Source of the DNA: Sphingobacterium griseoflavum | GTDB lineage: Bacteria > Bacteroidota > Bacteroidia > Sphingobacteriales > Sphingobacteriaceae | Assembly (NCBI RefSeq): GCF_014653155.1 | Contig: NZ_BNAF01000007.1 | Span: 1 to 64,000 of the forward strand | Direction: 5' to 3' | Length of the DNA stretch: 64,000 bases | Shown: positions 25,925 through 34,649 of the stretch, piece after piece | How the letters are laid out: the number at the start of each line of letters is the position of its first letter | Position numbering within the stretch: position 1 is the stretch's first letter | Notes under the pieces: generated by a model | Told to the model about the DNA's origin: nothing | What the model saw: the letters and a program-made list of their open reading frames with translations, nothing else | The model's database searches: none | Translations under genes and position numbers: made by a program

Positions 25925-27643
25925 ATGATAATGAAATCACTGAGCATAGTATCCAGCGTTTTGTTCCTATTATCGTTTTTATCTTGCACCCGAGAGGAGG
26001 ATTTTGGACGAGAAATCGTGACGCTCACAGTAAGCCTGGGTGGGGAAGAATATGACGAACAGGAGACTACCTATGCAGGTAGGTCTGCTTTAGGTGGATC
26101 TGGATTGACCAACAAATCGAATTTAAGCAGTATGGAGGCTCTTCAGGTTCAGGAAATGTCTTTGGGTGATGGCCTTTACATGACCGCCGAGATAACGGCC
26201 CAACAGGCGGTGTATCGTCCGAGACCGGCTAGATCTTCTTCGGGAGGAAACCGATCTGCGGTGGTTGTCAACCCCATACAACGGACATTGTCCTTTCGGC
26301 TAGCGGCTTTCAATAGTGCCGGAAATTTTGTTCAAGCGAAAATATATAACATCGCGGCCAACGGTACCGTAACGCCTGCCGATGGCGTGGCTATGCAGTT
26401 GCCTAACGGGCAATACACCTTTATCGCTTACTCGTATAATACAAATGTGGCACCATCTGAAAACCTTTCTGGCACGACGGTTTCGAACTTTACTATAGCC
26501 AATGCCCCTGTTGCCAATGGGTTTCTAGCTTTTAATTCTGGGTTGATTACCGTTTCTTCCCAAGCGACAGTTAATTTAAATGTTGTCTTAAGACACCTTA
26601 CTTCGCCTATGCAGGTGCTGCTTGATGCCACAGCTACCAACGGTTATTTAATCACCAGTGTAGGAGCCACGACATTGGGAACTACCAGGGGTACAGCAAC
26701 GGTTAATTTAAGTGCGGGTACAGTTTCAAACTTTGGCGGATCCTCGACGACCCAAACGATGGTTTTCCCGAATACCAGCGCCGCGGATCGATGGAGCTCC
26801 AATATGGCCTATTTCTCGAACAACACAACAACGGCTCAACTTTCAATAGCTTCGTTGGTTGTTGGGCCTTTAAACAGGACAACGCCCATCACGTTGAATA
26901 ACATCAATATTGTGCCCGGAATTGCCTATACCGTTCGGCTGCGGTTAAATCCCACAGACCAGTTCGTAACAATCAACGGACAAGATGCCGCATTGATAGC
27001 AGGGAGATATTGGCTGCGCAGAAACCTAGGTTCTACCGTGTCTAATCCCGATTTGCCCAACGCAACAGCGTCTATTGGCTTCCGGGACCATATTGGCAAC
27101 TATTACCAATGGGGTAGGATAACGCCTAGAGGAAATGGAAGTACCACTGCTAACCAGACCGGTACGCATTGGGGTACCCGTGAAGAAAGCCTTATCGCTT
27201 GGAATACAGGTTCGGAAACTGCCCCAGTTAAAAATACAGCAAATGATCCTTGCCCGGCGGGATGGCGTATTCCAACAAGAACCGAATGGAACTTGTTACT
27301 GGCTAATACGACACAGAACCAAAGTGATAATGTGGGAACCTCTTGGTCGGCCAGTGCGACAAACTACAGCACGGCAAAGGTATTCCGGAGCCTTCGCGAT
27401 CGCAATGTCGTGCTTACCTTCCCGTCTGGCGGCGTTTTTAGTCCTACAAATGGTGCGTCTCCAGCTACGTCACAAAACAGGGGATCTATTGGCGCTTATT
27501 GGACAAGTTTATCCATTGCACCAGACAGCGAGGCAACCAATGCGGCACGATTGATAACGGACCAAACCTCTGCTGTTATGGGTCAAGGGACAAATAACAA
27601 GAACTTTGCTTTCACGGTACGCTGTATAAGAGATGTGCCGTAG
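25925..27643 (+). CDS. fimbrillin-like lipoprotein with C-terminal FISUMP domain
   Basis: Surface lipoprotein: signal peptide with lipidated Cys21 (SFLSC). The N-terminal part (about 25-340) is a Ser/Thr/Asn-rich beta-sandwich of fimbrillin type. The C-terminal part (about 345-572) is a FISUMP domain, shown by WLRRNLG, GNYYQWGR, NDPCPAGWRIPTRTEW, the YWTS strand and the final FTVRCIRD. At 572 residues. It follows the small peptide gene by 21 bases and ends at a hairpin. No second fimbria gene is nearby, so it may be a stand-alone surface protein rather than a pilus subunit. Confidence 0.78.
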   Translation: MIMKSLSIVSSVLFLLSFLSCTREEDFGREIVTLTVSLGGEEYDEQETTYAGRSALGGSGLTNKSNLSSMEALQVQEMSLGDGLYMTAEITAQQAVYRPRPARSSSGGNRSAVVVNPIQRTLSFRLAAFNSAGNFVQAKIYNIAANGTVTPADGVAMQLPNGQYTFIAYSYNTNVAPSENLSGTTVSNFTIANAPVANGFLAFNSGLITVSSQATVNLNVVLRHLTSPMQVLLDATATNGYLITSVGATTLGTTRGTATVNLSAGTVSNFGGSSTTQTMVFPNTSAADRWSSNMAYFSNNTTTAQLSIASLVVGPLNRTTPITLNNINIVPGIAYTVRLRLNPTDQFVTINGQDAALIAGRYWLRRNLGSTVSNPDLPNATASIGFRDHIGNYYQWGRITPRGNGSTTANQTGTHWGTREESLIAWNTGSETAPVKNTANDPCPAGWRIPTRTEWNLLLANTTQNQSDNVGTSWSASATNYSTAKVFRSLRDRNVVLTFPSGGVFSPTNGASPATSQNRGSIGAYWTSLSIAPDSEATNAARLITDQTSAVMGQGTNNKNFAFTVRCIRDVP

Positions 27644-27652
27644 GGTTTATAC

Positions 27653-27692
27653 GGCTATTCAGTGTAGCACGCAAATACTATGCTGAATAGCC
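27653..27692 (+). terminator. hairpin after the fimbrillin-like gene
   Basis: Ten-base perfect arms (27653-27662 and 27683-27692) with a 20-base loop, followed by TACTCTTTT. It lies ten bases after the stop codon. Confidence 0.6.
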
Positions 27693-27761
27693 TACTCTTT
27701 TCCGCAGCTTGATAAATCATCATGAAAAGTTCATGCGTAATCCATGCGCACGTTTCGATTG

Positions 27762-28754
27762 CTAACGTTGATTATAATACGTGAAGTCTTTTCGGTTAAG
27801 TTCGTTTGGTGGTAAAGCTTGAAAGTAGTCAATAGTTTTTTGCAATCCCACTTGCCGTGTTATTTTTGGTTCCCAGCCTAATAGTTTACTTGCTTTGCTG
27901 ATGTCGGGACGTCTTTGTTTGGGATCATCGATGGGTAGTGGCATGTACTGTATTCCCGCATGGCTGCCTGTAGCATGAAGAATCTCTTGCGCCATTTGAT
28001 TGATGGTCATTTCGTCTGGGTTTCCGATGTTCATGGGCAATGGATAGTCCGACAGCAGAAGACGGTAAATGCCCTCCACTTGATCCGACACATAGCAAAA
28101 AGAGCGCGTTTGGGTGCCATCGCCAAAAATGGTGAGGTCCTCGCCAGCAAGTGCTTGGGCGATAAAAGAGGGCAAGGCACGTCCATCATTCAGGCGCATG
28201 CGCGGGCCGTAGGTATTAAAGATCCGAACGATACGGGTCTCTAGTCCATGAAAATTGTGATAGGCCATCGTCATGGCTTCTTGAAAGCGCTTGGCCTCAT
28301 CATATACACCGCGTGGCCCCACAGGATTGACATTGCCCCAATATTCTTCGGATTGCGGCGAAACCAAAGGATCGCCATACACCTCAGACGTTGAGGCCAC
28401 CAATATCCTTGCTGATTTGCTCTTTGCCAGTCCCAGCAGATTATGCGTGCCCAACGACCCTACTTTCAGTGTTTGAATCGGGATCTGTAAGTAATCGATC
28501 GGACTCGCCGGCGAAGCAAAATGCAAGATGTAATCTAACCTTCCAGGAACGTGTACAAATTTGGAAACATCGTGTTGGTAGAATTCAAAGTTAGGCAGCT
28601 TGAACAAGTGCTCGATGTTGCGCAGGTCGCCCGTAATGAGGTTATCCATGCCGATCACATGGAAATCCTCCTGCATAAAACGATCGCACAGATGCGATCC
28701 CAAAAAGCCGGCGGCGCCAGTTATGAGTATTCGTTTTTGTTCTTGCTTATTCAC
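27762..28754 (-). CDS. UDP-glucuronate decarboxylase family NAD-dependent epimerase
   Basis: Extended SDR of the UXS type, which makes UDP-xylose (or a related decarboxylated sugar) from UDP-glucuronate for surface polysaccharide. NAD-binding [14 protein letters not shown] is at residues 13-26. Asp at the end of the second strand (GMDNLITG), active-site [10 protein letters not shown] and Tyr-x3-Lys in GVYDEAKR follow. The C-terminal text [16 protein letters not shown] is typical of UXS. At 330 residues it is of normal length. It is divergent from waaA with 59 bases between the starts, which suggests a shared cell-envelope context. Confidence 0.88.
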   Translation of the reverse strand: MNKQEQKRILITGAAGFLGSHLCDRFMQEDFHVIGMDNLITGDLRNIEHLFKLPNFEFYQHDVSKFVHVPGRLDYILHFASPASPIDYLQIPIQTLKVGSLGTHNLLGLAKSKSARILVASTSEVYGDPLVSPQSEEYWGNVNPVGPRGVYDEAKRFQEAMTMAYHNFHGLETRIVRIFNTYGPRMRLNDGRALPSFIAQALAGEDLTIFGDGTQTRSFCYVSDQVEGIYRLLLSDYPLPMNIGNPDEMTINQMAQEILHATGSHAGIQYMPLPIDDPKQRRPDISKASKLLGWEPKITRQVGLQKTIDYFQALPPNELNRKDFTYYNQR

Positions 28755-28780
28755 GAATGTTGGGAATGGATAAAGTTTAA

Positions 28781-28788
28781 TATCTTTG
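28781..28788 (+). promoter_or_regulatory. -7 box (TATCTTTG) of the waaA gene
   Basis: Exact TAnnTTTG, 25 bases before the waaA ATG. A TTGG lies about 18 bases upstream as a possible -33 element. Confidence 0.45.
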
Positions 28789-28813
28789 ACGAATATAAGG
28801 ATATTTTGTCAAG

Positions 28814-30079
28814 ATGCGTGTTTTGTACGACTTTGGAATAGGCTTTTATGCTGTTGTTTTACAGCTGATAGCCCCTTTTCACCCTAAAGCAAAGCTATGG
28901 GTAGCGGGGCGCAGGGACCTGCTGAACACAATCGAACAAACTATTGAGCCGAAGCAAAACCCCATTTGGTTTCATTTCGCATCGTTAGGTGAATTTGAGC
29001 AAGGAAGACCGGTGATGGAGGCGATAAAAAAAAAATATCCACAGGAAAAAATTCTGGTTACCTTCTTTTCTCCTTCGGGTTATACGATTCGCCGAGAGAC
29101 ACCGTTGGCGGATTATGTTTTCTATTTGCCCCTCGACACGGCCCGCAACGCCCGGAAATTCTTGGATGTCGTACAGCCTAAGTTTGCCGTCTTTACCAAG
29201 TACGAATATTGGTACCATTATTTTCGTGAATTGCACCGACGTGCTATACCCTTGTTTATGGTTTCCGCTATTTTTAGAGAAGAGCAGATTTTCTTTCAGT
29301 GGTATGGGGTATTCTTTCGGAAAATTTTGCGTCAGGTAACGTTTTTCTTTGCGCAAAATATGGATGCTGTGCATCTGCTCAAGGCTATTCATATCAAAAA
29401 AGCAGGATTGGCGGGCGATACCCGTTTCGACCGCGTTGCCGAATTGCCCAAGTCTCGGAAACGTGTGCCAGCCGTTGAGCAGTTTATCGCGATTGCCGAG
29501 CGTGTAATGGTGGCTGGAAGCACTTGGCCCGACGATGAACGGATCCTGTCTGCTTGTTTGGCAAAACATGCCGATTGGAAATTGGTTCTCGCGCCGCATG
29601 AAGTTACGGACAGCCATCTGGAGCAGTTGCGGCAGATTTTTCCCGCGGCACTTTTCTATTCCGAGTTTGCTGCAGCAACAGCAGCGCAGATTGCGGCGGC
29701 TCAAGTGCTTATTATCGATAATATCGGCATGCTGTCATCGCTGTACGCCTATGGTCAGATCGCTTACGTGGGTGGTGGTTTTGGCGCAGGTATACATAAT
29801 ACCTTGGAGGCCGCCACCTACGGGATGCCCGTGGTATTTGGTCCAAGGTATGCCAAGTTTCAGGAGGCCGTTGATCTAATCGAATTGGGCGTGGGTTTTT
29901 CTGTGCATAGCAGCCATGGTTTACACGAATTAATGATGACTTTTCGCGACGTCGCGAAATTGCACATGGTTTCGCAGGTAGCGGCAGGTTACGTGCGCGA
30001 GAAGGCTGGTGCAACCCAGATTGTGATGAAATATTTGGAGAGCCAGCATTTTTTCGATAGGCCGCCGCACGCGGAATAA
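28814..30079 (+). CDS. waaA: 3-deoxy-D-manno-octulosonic acid transferase
   Basis: Inner-membrane-associated GT-B glycosyltransferase that adds Kdo to lipid A precursor. The N terminus has the amphipathic or membrane start and the family text FHFASLGEFEQGRP (active-site Glu). Then come TFFSPSGY, FTKYEYWYHYF, VAGSTWPDDE, APHEV and the nucleotide-binding YVGGGFGAGIHNTLEA. At 421 residues it is of normal length. It is the first gene after a divergent UXS-type gene. Confidence 0.93.
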   Translation: MRVLYDFGIGFYAVVLQLIAPFHPKAKLWVAGRRDLLNTIEQTIEPKQNPIWFHFASLGEFEQGRPVMEAIKKKYPQEKILVTFFSPSGYTIRRETPLADYVFYLPLDTARNARKFLDVVQPKFAVFTKYEYWYHYFRELHRRAIPLFMVSAIFREEQIFFQWYGVFFRKILRQVTFFFAQNMDAVHLLKAIHIKKAGLAGDTRFDRVAELPKSRKRVPAVEQFIAIAERVMVAGSTWPDDERILSACLAKHADWKLVLAPHEVTDSHLEQLRQIFPAALFYSEFAAATAAQIAAAQVLIIDNIGMLSSLYAYGQIAYVGGGFGAGIHNTLEAATYGMPVVFGPRYAKFQEAVDLIELGVGFSVHSSHGLHELMMTFRDVAKLHMVSQVAAGYVREKAGATQIVMKYLESQHFFDRPPHAE

Positions 30080-30461
30080 AGCGCATATCGCTAATCCAAC
30101 GCTGAGTAAAGCAGCTTGGTGGCAACTTCTTTTGTAGAGGATACCACGAGCCAAACGATAGCGCTGTCCTCCCAGGCAGGCTATAGCGAGCGCAAATTGC
30201 CCAGTAGTCATCGAAAATTACAAGCTAATTCGTATTAGCTTATAGACTCCGCTGATCAAAAAATAATATAAACTGTTCAAAATAGATCGATCTTGCGTGC
30301 AGTGGGATCAAAGTGTCGTGATAAATTATATTTTTGGGCTAACTAATAATGAACCGTTCTGTAGGTTTTATCCAGCATTGCAAAAGGTTTATTGGCTCAT
30401 TGCATGGAGACGGTCGCGAAATTTTGGAACATTTCTAATGAAGATAAAAAGCAAATCATTT
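30080..30461. other. 382-base intergenic region after waaA
   Basis: No gene recognised. A perfect eight-base hairpin with a TCGT loop (30222-30241) may end waaA transcription, but no T-tract follows. The stretch just after the waaA stop is GC-richer than the AT-rich part near 30250-30450, which likely contains the promoter of the glutaminase-type gene. Confidence 0.4.
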
Positions 30462-32936
30462 ATGAAGAATAAAGGAATTCAATATCTTTTATGCACCATT
30501 GGCTTGAGCGTCGCAAGTCTAAGTGTGGTTATAGGGCAGCATTCGCTGAATAGTTTGCGTGCACCGGCCTATCCGCTGATCAGTATTGACCCCAATGTAA
30601 GTGCGTGGTCGGCATCAGATCAATTGTATGGCAGCGCTGTCTCACACTGGTCAGACAACAGACCCTTACCCCTTTTGGGAGCCATAAAAGTCGGCAAGCA
30701 AGTCTATCGCTTTATGGGAACAGAGGATGTCGAGCTTAGCACTTTGGTGCCCAACGGAGAGGATAAGGGATGGGACGCCAAGTACAGCACCGTAGCACCG
30801 CAAGGCGACTGGACGGGCAGGTCTTTCGATGACACGGATTGGACATCAGGCCAAGGGGCATTTGGTACGTTTGAAAATGAACCCCACAGCAAGACGGACT
30901 GGACAACCGAGAAAATATGGGTAAGGCGAGAGGTAGTCTTGACGGAAAACGTAGCGGGGAGGGATGTGTTTTTAATCTATGCACATGACGATGATGCGGA
31001 GTTTTTTGTGAATGGAGTCAAAATATTGTCCACGGGACAAGCCACCGGAAAAAATAGACGGGTCAAATTGGATGCTGCAGCGGTGAAAAGTTTGAAAAAG
31101 GGTAAGAACCTGTTGGCAGCCTATTGCCATAACCGCGGAGGAAATGCTTTTTTGGATATGGGGTTGCAGGTGGAACGTTCGGCAAGAAAATATTTTGAAA
31201 AGCAGGCTGAACAGCTTTCTGCCGATGTGCAACCTATGCAAACACATTATGAATTCGCTTGCGGCGATGTGAAACTTAAGCTGACATTTACCGCTCCGCT
31301 CTTTTTGGATGACCTCCGACTTTTATCACGGCCCGTCAACTACATCAGTTACGAGGTCATTTCCGAAAAGCCACAAACGGTAGAACTCTATTTTGAGGCT
31401 GCTCCGCATTGGGCATTGAATCTTCCGGCTCAGGATGCTGGTAGTGAATCGTATAGCAAGAATGGTTTACGTTACGTGAAAACCGGGAGTGTGGCACAAC
31501 GGATCTTAGGTCGTAAAGGAGATCATGTACGTAATGACTGGGGCTATTTCTATATGGCGGGCGAAGAGGCGACAACACAAGCATCCGTCGGGACAGAACA
31601 AGGGCTAAGGGCAAATTTTGTGAGCGGTAAATCTAGCACGGTGCCGGCTGAACAAGGAAAGCAGCTCGTTTTGCGGCAGAAAGGGACTGTGCAGGGAAGT
31701 TGGAAAGGAAAAATAGCTGTCGGATATGATGACATATATGCCATACAGTATTTCGGAAATAATCTACGTCCATATTGGAACCGCGACGGAAAGCAAACGA
31801 TAGCGGGACAGTTTGAACAGGCGTTTGCAAGCTACGATGAGGTTATGGAAAAGGCCGATGCCTTTGATAGGAAATTTATGCAGCAATATGCTGCATTTGG
31901 AAAGGAGTATGCGGAGCTTTGTGCATTGGCCTACAGGCAAGCGATTGCGGCACATAAGCTTGTCGAGTCTCCGAATGGTGAATTACTGCTCCTATCCAAG
32001 GAGAATGACAGTAACGGTTCGATCGGCACAGTTGATGTAACTTATCCGTCAGCCCCGCTGTTTTTGTATTATAACCCCGAGCTGGCCAAAGCGCTGTTAA
32101 ACTTTATTTTTTATTATTCCGAATCGGGCAAGTGGCAGAAACCTTTTGCGGCGCATGATATCGGTACATACCCTATTGCAAATGGACAAACCTATGGAGG
32201 CGATATGCCGGTGGAAGAAAGCGGTAATATGCTGATCTTGACCTACGCTATCGCGCGAGCAGAAGGGAATGGCGACTACGCGAAAAACCATTGGAACGTA
32301 CTGACCACTTGGGCCGATTATTTGCTTGAAAAAGGGCTTGATCCCGACAATCAATTGTGTACAGACGACTTCGCTGGACATTTTGCCCACAATGCCAACC
32401 TTTCTGTAAAAGCTATCTTAGGCATCGCATCATACGGCCATTTAGCCAGTATGTTGGGCAAAGAACAGGTGGCTGAGCGCTACCTTGCTGCCGCCCGGGA
32501 TATGGCTCGGCAATGGGAACGTATGGCGAACGATGGCGACCACTATCGGTTAACTTTTGACAAACCCGGAACGTGGAGCCAAAAATATAATCTTGTATGG
32601 GATAAGGTGCTGGACATGCAGATTTTCGATCCACAGATTCGCCAAAAAGAAGTCAACTATTACCTGGGTAAACAAAACAAATATGGTTTACCATTAGATA
32701 GCCGAGAAACCTATACAAAGTCCGACTGGATTATTTGGTCTGCTGTGCTTGCAGACGATCTACAAACTTTTCAGGCGTTTGTCAAGCCCGTTCATGCATT
32801 TATGAACGAGACGGTGCATCGTGTACCGATGTCCGATTGGATATTTACCGATAAGCCAGAACGTCGTGGTTTCAAAGCACGCTCTGTGGTGGGCGGTTAT
32901 TTTATGAAAATGTTGGCAGAGAAATATAAAAAATAG
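30462..32936 (+). CDS. glutaminase A-like family protein (DUF4964/DUF5127/DUF4965/DUF1793) with inserted jelly-roll domain
   Basis: Exported protein of 824 residues from ATG 30462 (an in-frame ATG at 30438 would add eight). Signal peptide about 1-26, ending VIGQ. The family order is visible: LRAPAYPLISIDPNVSAWS (DUF4964) and the middle beta region (DUF5127). Then the alpha/alpha-barrel with FYYSESGKW, HDIGTYPIANGQ, PVEESGNM and WNLVWDK-like text (DUF4965/DUF1793). Near residues 85-195 there is an extra module with IWVRREVVL, FLIYAHDDDAEFFVNGVKI and KKGKNLLAAYCHNRGG, a galactose-binding-like jelly-roll. Fungal members are called glutaminase A; the substrate in Bacteroidota is not certain and could be glycan-derived. 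Confidence 0.85.
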   Translation: MKNKGIQYLLCTIGLSVASLSVVIGQHSLNSLRAPAYPLISIDPNVSAWSASDQLYGSAVSHWSDNRPLPLLGAIKVGKQVYRFMGTEDVELSTLVPNGEDKGWDAKYSTVAPQGDWTGRSFDDTDWTSGQGAFGTFENEPHSKTDWTTEKIWVRREVVLTENVAGRDVFLIYAHDDDAEFFVNGVKILSTGQATGKNRRVKLDAAAVKSLKKGKNLLAAYCHNRGGNAFLDMGLQVERSARKYFEKQAEQLSADVQPMQTHYEFACGDVKLKLTFTAPLFLDDLRLLSRPVNYISYEVISEKPQTVELYFEAAPHWALNLPAQDAGSESYSKNGLRYVKTGSVAQRILGRKGDHVRNDWGYFYMAGEEATTQASVGTEQGLRANFVSGKSSTVPAEQGKQLVLRQKGTVQGSWKGKIAVGYDDIYAIQYFGNNLRPYWNRDGKQTIAGQFEQAFASYDEVMEKADAFDRKFMQQYAAFGKEYAELCALAYRQAIAAHKLVESPNGELLLLSKENDSNGSIGTVDVTYPSAPLFLYYNPELAKALLNFIFYYSESGKWQKPFAAHDIGTYPIANGQTYGGDMPVEESGNMLILTYAIARAEGNGDYAKNHWNVLTTWADYLLEKGLDPDNQLCTDDFAGHFAHNANLSVKAILGIASYGHLASMLGKEQVAERYLAAARDMARQWERMANDGDHYRLTFDKPGTWSQKYNLVWDKVLDMQIFDPQIRQKEVNYYLGKQNKYGLPLDSRETYTKSDWIIWSAVLADDLQTFQAFVKPVHAFMNETVHRVPMSDWIFTDKPERRGFKARSVVGGYFMKMLAEKYKK

Positions 32937-32975
32937 TTTAATACAGTGTGTGATTGTTGTGATCGTGTGAATGAG

Positions 32976-33006
32976 AAGAGGACATAATTTTATGCCTCTT
33001 TTTTTT
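32976..33006 (+). terminator. intrinsic terminator after the glutaminase-type gene
   Basis: AAGAGG and CCTCTT arms (32976-32981 and 32995-33000) with additional pairing inside the loop, followed by a run of T. Confidence 0.7.
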
Positions 33007-33140
33007 AAGCGCTGTTTCAAATTTCTTGAAAAGAGGATATTTACCTGGTTATATAACCAGCAAAGTCAATGTAGCAAAGGTGTGGCCGCTAACAATAGTG
33101 ATGTTTTTTTTATTTTTTTAGAAATAATAAATAGATGTAA

Positions 33141-33148
33141 TATATTTG
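33141..33148 (+). promoter_or_regulatory. -7 box (TATATTTG) of the tandem lipoprotein unit
   Basis: Exact TAnnTTTG, 26 bases before ATG 33175, in a very AT-rich stretch. Confidence 0.45.
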
Positions 33149-33174
33149 CGGCGCAAATATTATTACCAAAAAAT

Positions 33175-33846
33175 ATGAAATCTACATTAGGCTTACTTAC
33201 TCTGATTATTGGACTGCTAACGGCATGCGAAAAAACGACCAACGTCGATGTTCTCCTCTCCACTAGCGGAAAATTGAATTATAAACTTATTGATGACAGC
33301 GGGAAAGGCGTGCCTAATGTGAAGGTTTCTTTGTATGACATGATTGGAAGCTATTCGAACCAAAATGTTTTGATTGATCAGCGTACGACGGATGCAGCCG
33401 GTGTAGCAGATTTTGGTGACCTTAACCCAAAAACGTATCTATTACGCGCCGATTCTGTAGGGGTGAACAATGTGGGATACATGGTTCAAGAATACTTACA
33501 GGTCATCACAGGAGAGACAAGACAAAGAGAAACTAAAGTAACCGATTTTTCCGGAACGCTTACCGTGACCGTTCAAGCCTACAATAACCAACGACTAAGA
33601 AATGTAGGCGTGGCAGTTATCCCCGCTAATAGATGGTATTATTCGGCAAACACGACTTATGCCTTGCGTGTCGCAGATGTAAAAGGCGTGACGGATGAGT
33701 CAGGTCAGGCAGTGCTAAAGATTCCTTCCGATAAGGAATATGTACTGTGCCTTTACAACAGTTCGACCAATGCTACTTATAACGCGTATAATTACATCCG
33801 AGTACAAAAAGGTCAAAAGGCTGATCAAACAGTGTTGATCTACTAA
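33175..33846 (+). CDS. small lipoprotein with Cna-B/carboxypeptidase-regulatory-like repeats, paralog 1
   Basis: 223 residues from ATG 33175; the open frame extends upstream but the signal peptide fixes this start (lipidated Cys18, LLTAC, then EKTTNV). Two beta-sandwich units of about 100 residues follow, each with a D-x-x-G-x-x-x-x-D/N turn (LIDDSGKGVPNVKVSLYD and VTDESGQAVLKIP). The second gene at 33865 encodes a clear paralog: shared CxKTTNV after the lipid Cys, YLLRADSVG, TKVTDFSGTL and a closing block. No family name is certain. They look like surface structural or adhesin lipoproteins. Confidence 0.75.
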   Translation: MKSTLGLLTLIIGLLTACEKTTNVDVLLSTSGKLNYKLIDDSGKGVPNVKVSLYDMIGSYSNQNVLIDQRTTDAAGVADFGDLNPKTYLLRADSVGVNNVGYMVQEYLQVITGETRQRETKVTDFSGTLTVTVQAYNNQRLRNVGVAVIPANRWYYSANTTYALRVADVKGVTDESGQAVLKIPSDKEYVLCLYNSSTNATYNAYNYIRVQKGQKADQTVLIY

Positions 33847-33864
33847 TAGCTGATTTTGGACCCT

Positions 33865-34566
33865 ATGAAATGCAGATTTTTAACAACGTTGTTGTGCCTG
33901 TTATTTTCGTTGTTTTCGTGTAAGAAGACCACGAATGTAGCCCTTGTAGATGTGGAAACTACCGGCGCCCTGCGCTGTATATTTCAGGATGATGATGGAA
34001 GAGGAATAGCAGGAGCAAAAGTTTATCTCTATGATAATGGATCGTATGCTGGTTTAGGTGATGTTTACTTTAACTCTTTGATTGACTCTGTGTTGACCGA
34101 TCAGCAAGGGATCGTTTACTTTCAGAACCTTTTGCCGAAGAGTTACTTAATTCGAGCGGACTCGGTGCCTATGAATAGACTTCGGTACCGGACAGCAGAA
34201 TACATGCAGGCTGTGGCAGGCGTTGTGAAAGAAAGAGTGGTAAAGGTTTCCGATTTCTCGGGAACACTTCGTATTAGGCTGTTTTCCTACTACGACTATA
34301 CTATGCCGTTAGCGAACTTATCCGTTGTTGCCTATCCATCACATATTGCACTGCAATCCGATAACTTAACAGATTATATAAACAGCACCACACTTAAAGG
34401 TACCACCGATGCGCAGGGCTATGTATCTATTAAAGTTCCTTCGAATATCACATATAATTTTGTTATATATAATCCAAAAAATAGCAACATGGGGTTCGGG
34501 TATGGTGTTTACGAAATAAGAAAAGGAGAAATCAACGATATCACCTTGTATTCGTATCCCATGTAA
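33865..34566 (+). CDS. small lipoprotein with Cna-B/carboxypeptidase-regulatory-like repeats, paralog 2
   Basis: 233 residues. Signal peptide with lipidated Cys19 (SLFSC), then KKTTNVALVDV as in the neighbour upstream. Two similar beta units follow: IFQDDDGRGIAGAKVYLYD and TTDAQGYVSIKVPS. Middle blocks YLIRADSVPMNRLRYR and VKVSDFSGTLRIRLF align with the first paralog. The start is ATG 33865, 18 bases after the stop of paralog 1; a TTG at 33856 is in frame. Tandem duplication followed by divergence is the simplest origin. Function unknown. Confidence 0.75.
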   Translation: MKCRFLTTLLCLLFSLFSCKKTTNVALVDVETTGALRCIFQDDDGRGIAGAKVYLYDNGSYAGLGDVYFNSLIDSVLTDQQGIVYFQNLLPKSYLIRADSVPMNRLRYRTAEYMQAVAGVVKERVVKVSDFSGTLRIRLFSYYDYTMPLANLSVVAYPSHIALQSDNLTDYINSTTLKGTTDAQGYVSIKVPSNITYNFVIYNPKNSNMGFGYGVYEIRKGEINDITLYSYPM

Positions 34567-34649
34567 AAGGGTAGAAAGGTATCGCGCTCTTTTTTAAACG
34601 GATTGCAATATGCAGATCTATACCATCATATGAAGAAAACACGTGACTT

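Noticed and set aside
29712..30211. Possible minus-strand gene across the end of waaA and the following intergenic region
   Set aside because: Most of it mirrors waaA, and the part beyond the stop shows no family text in any frame I translated.
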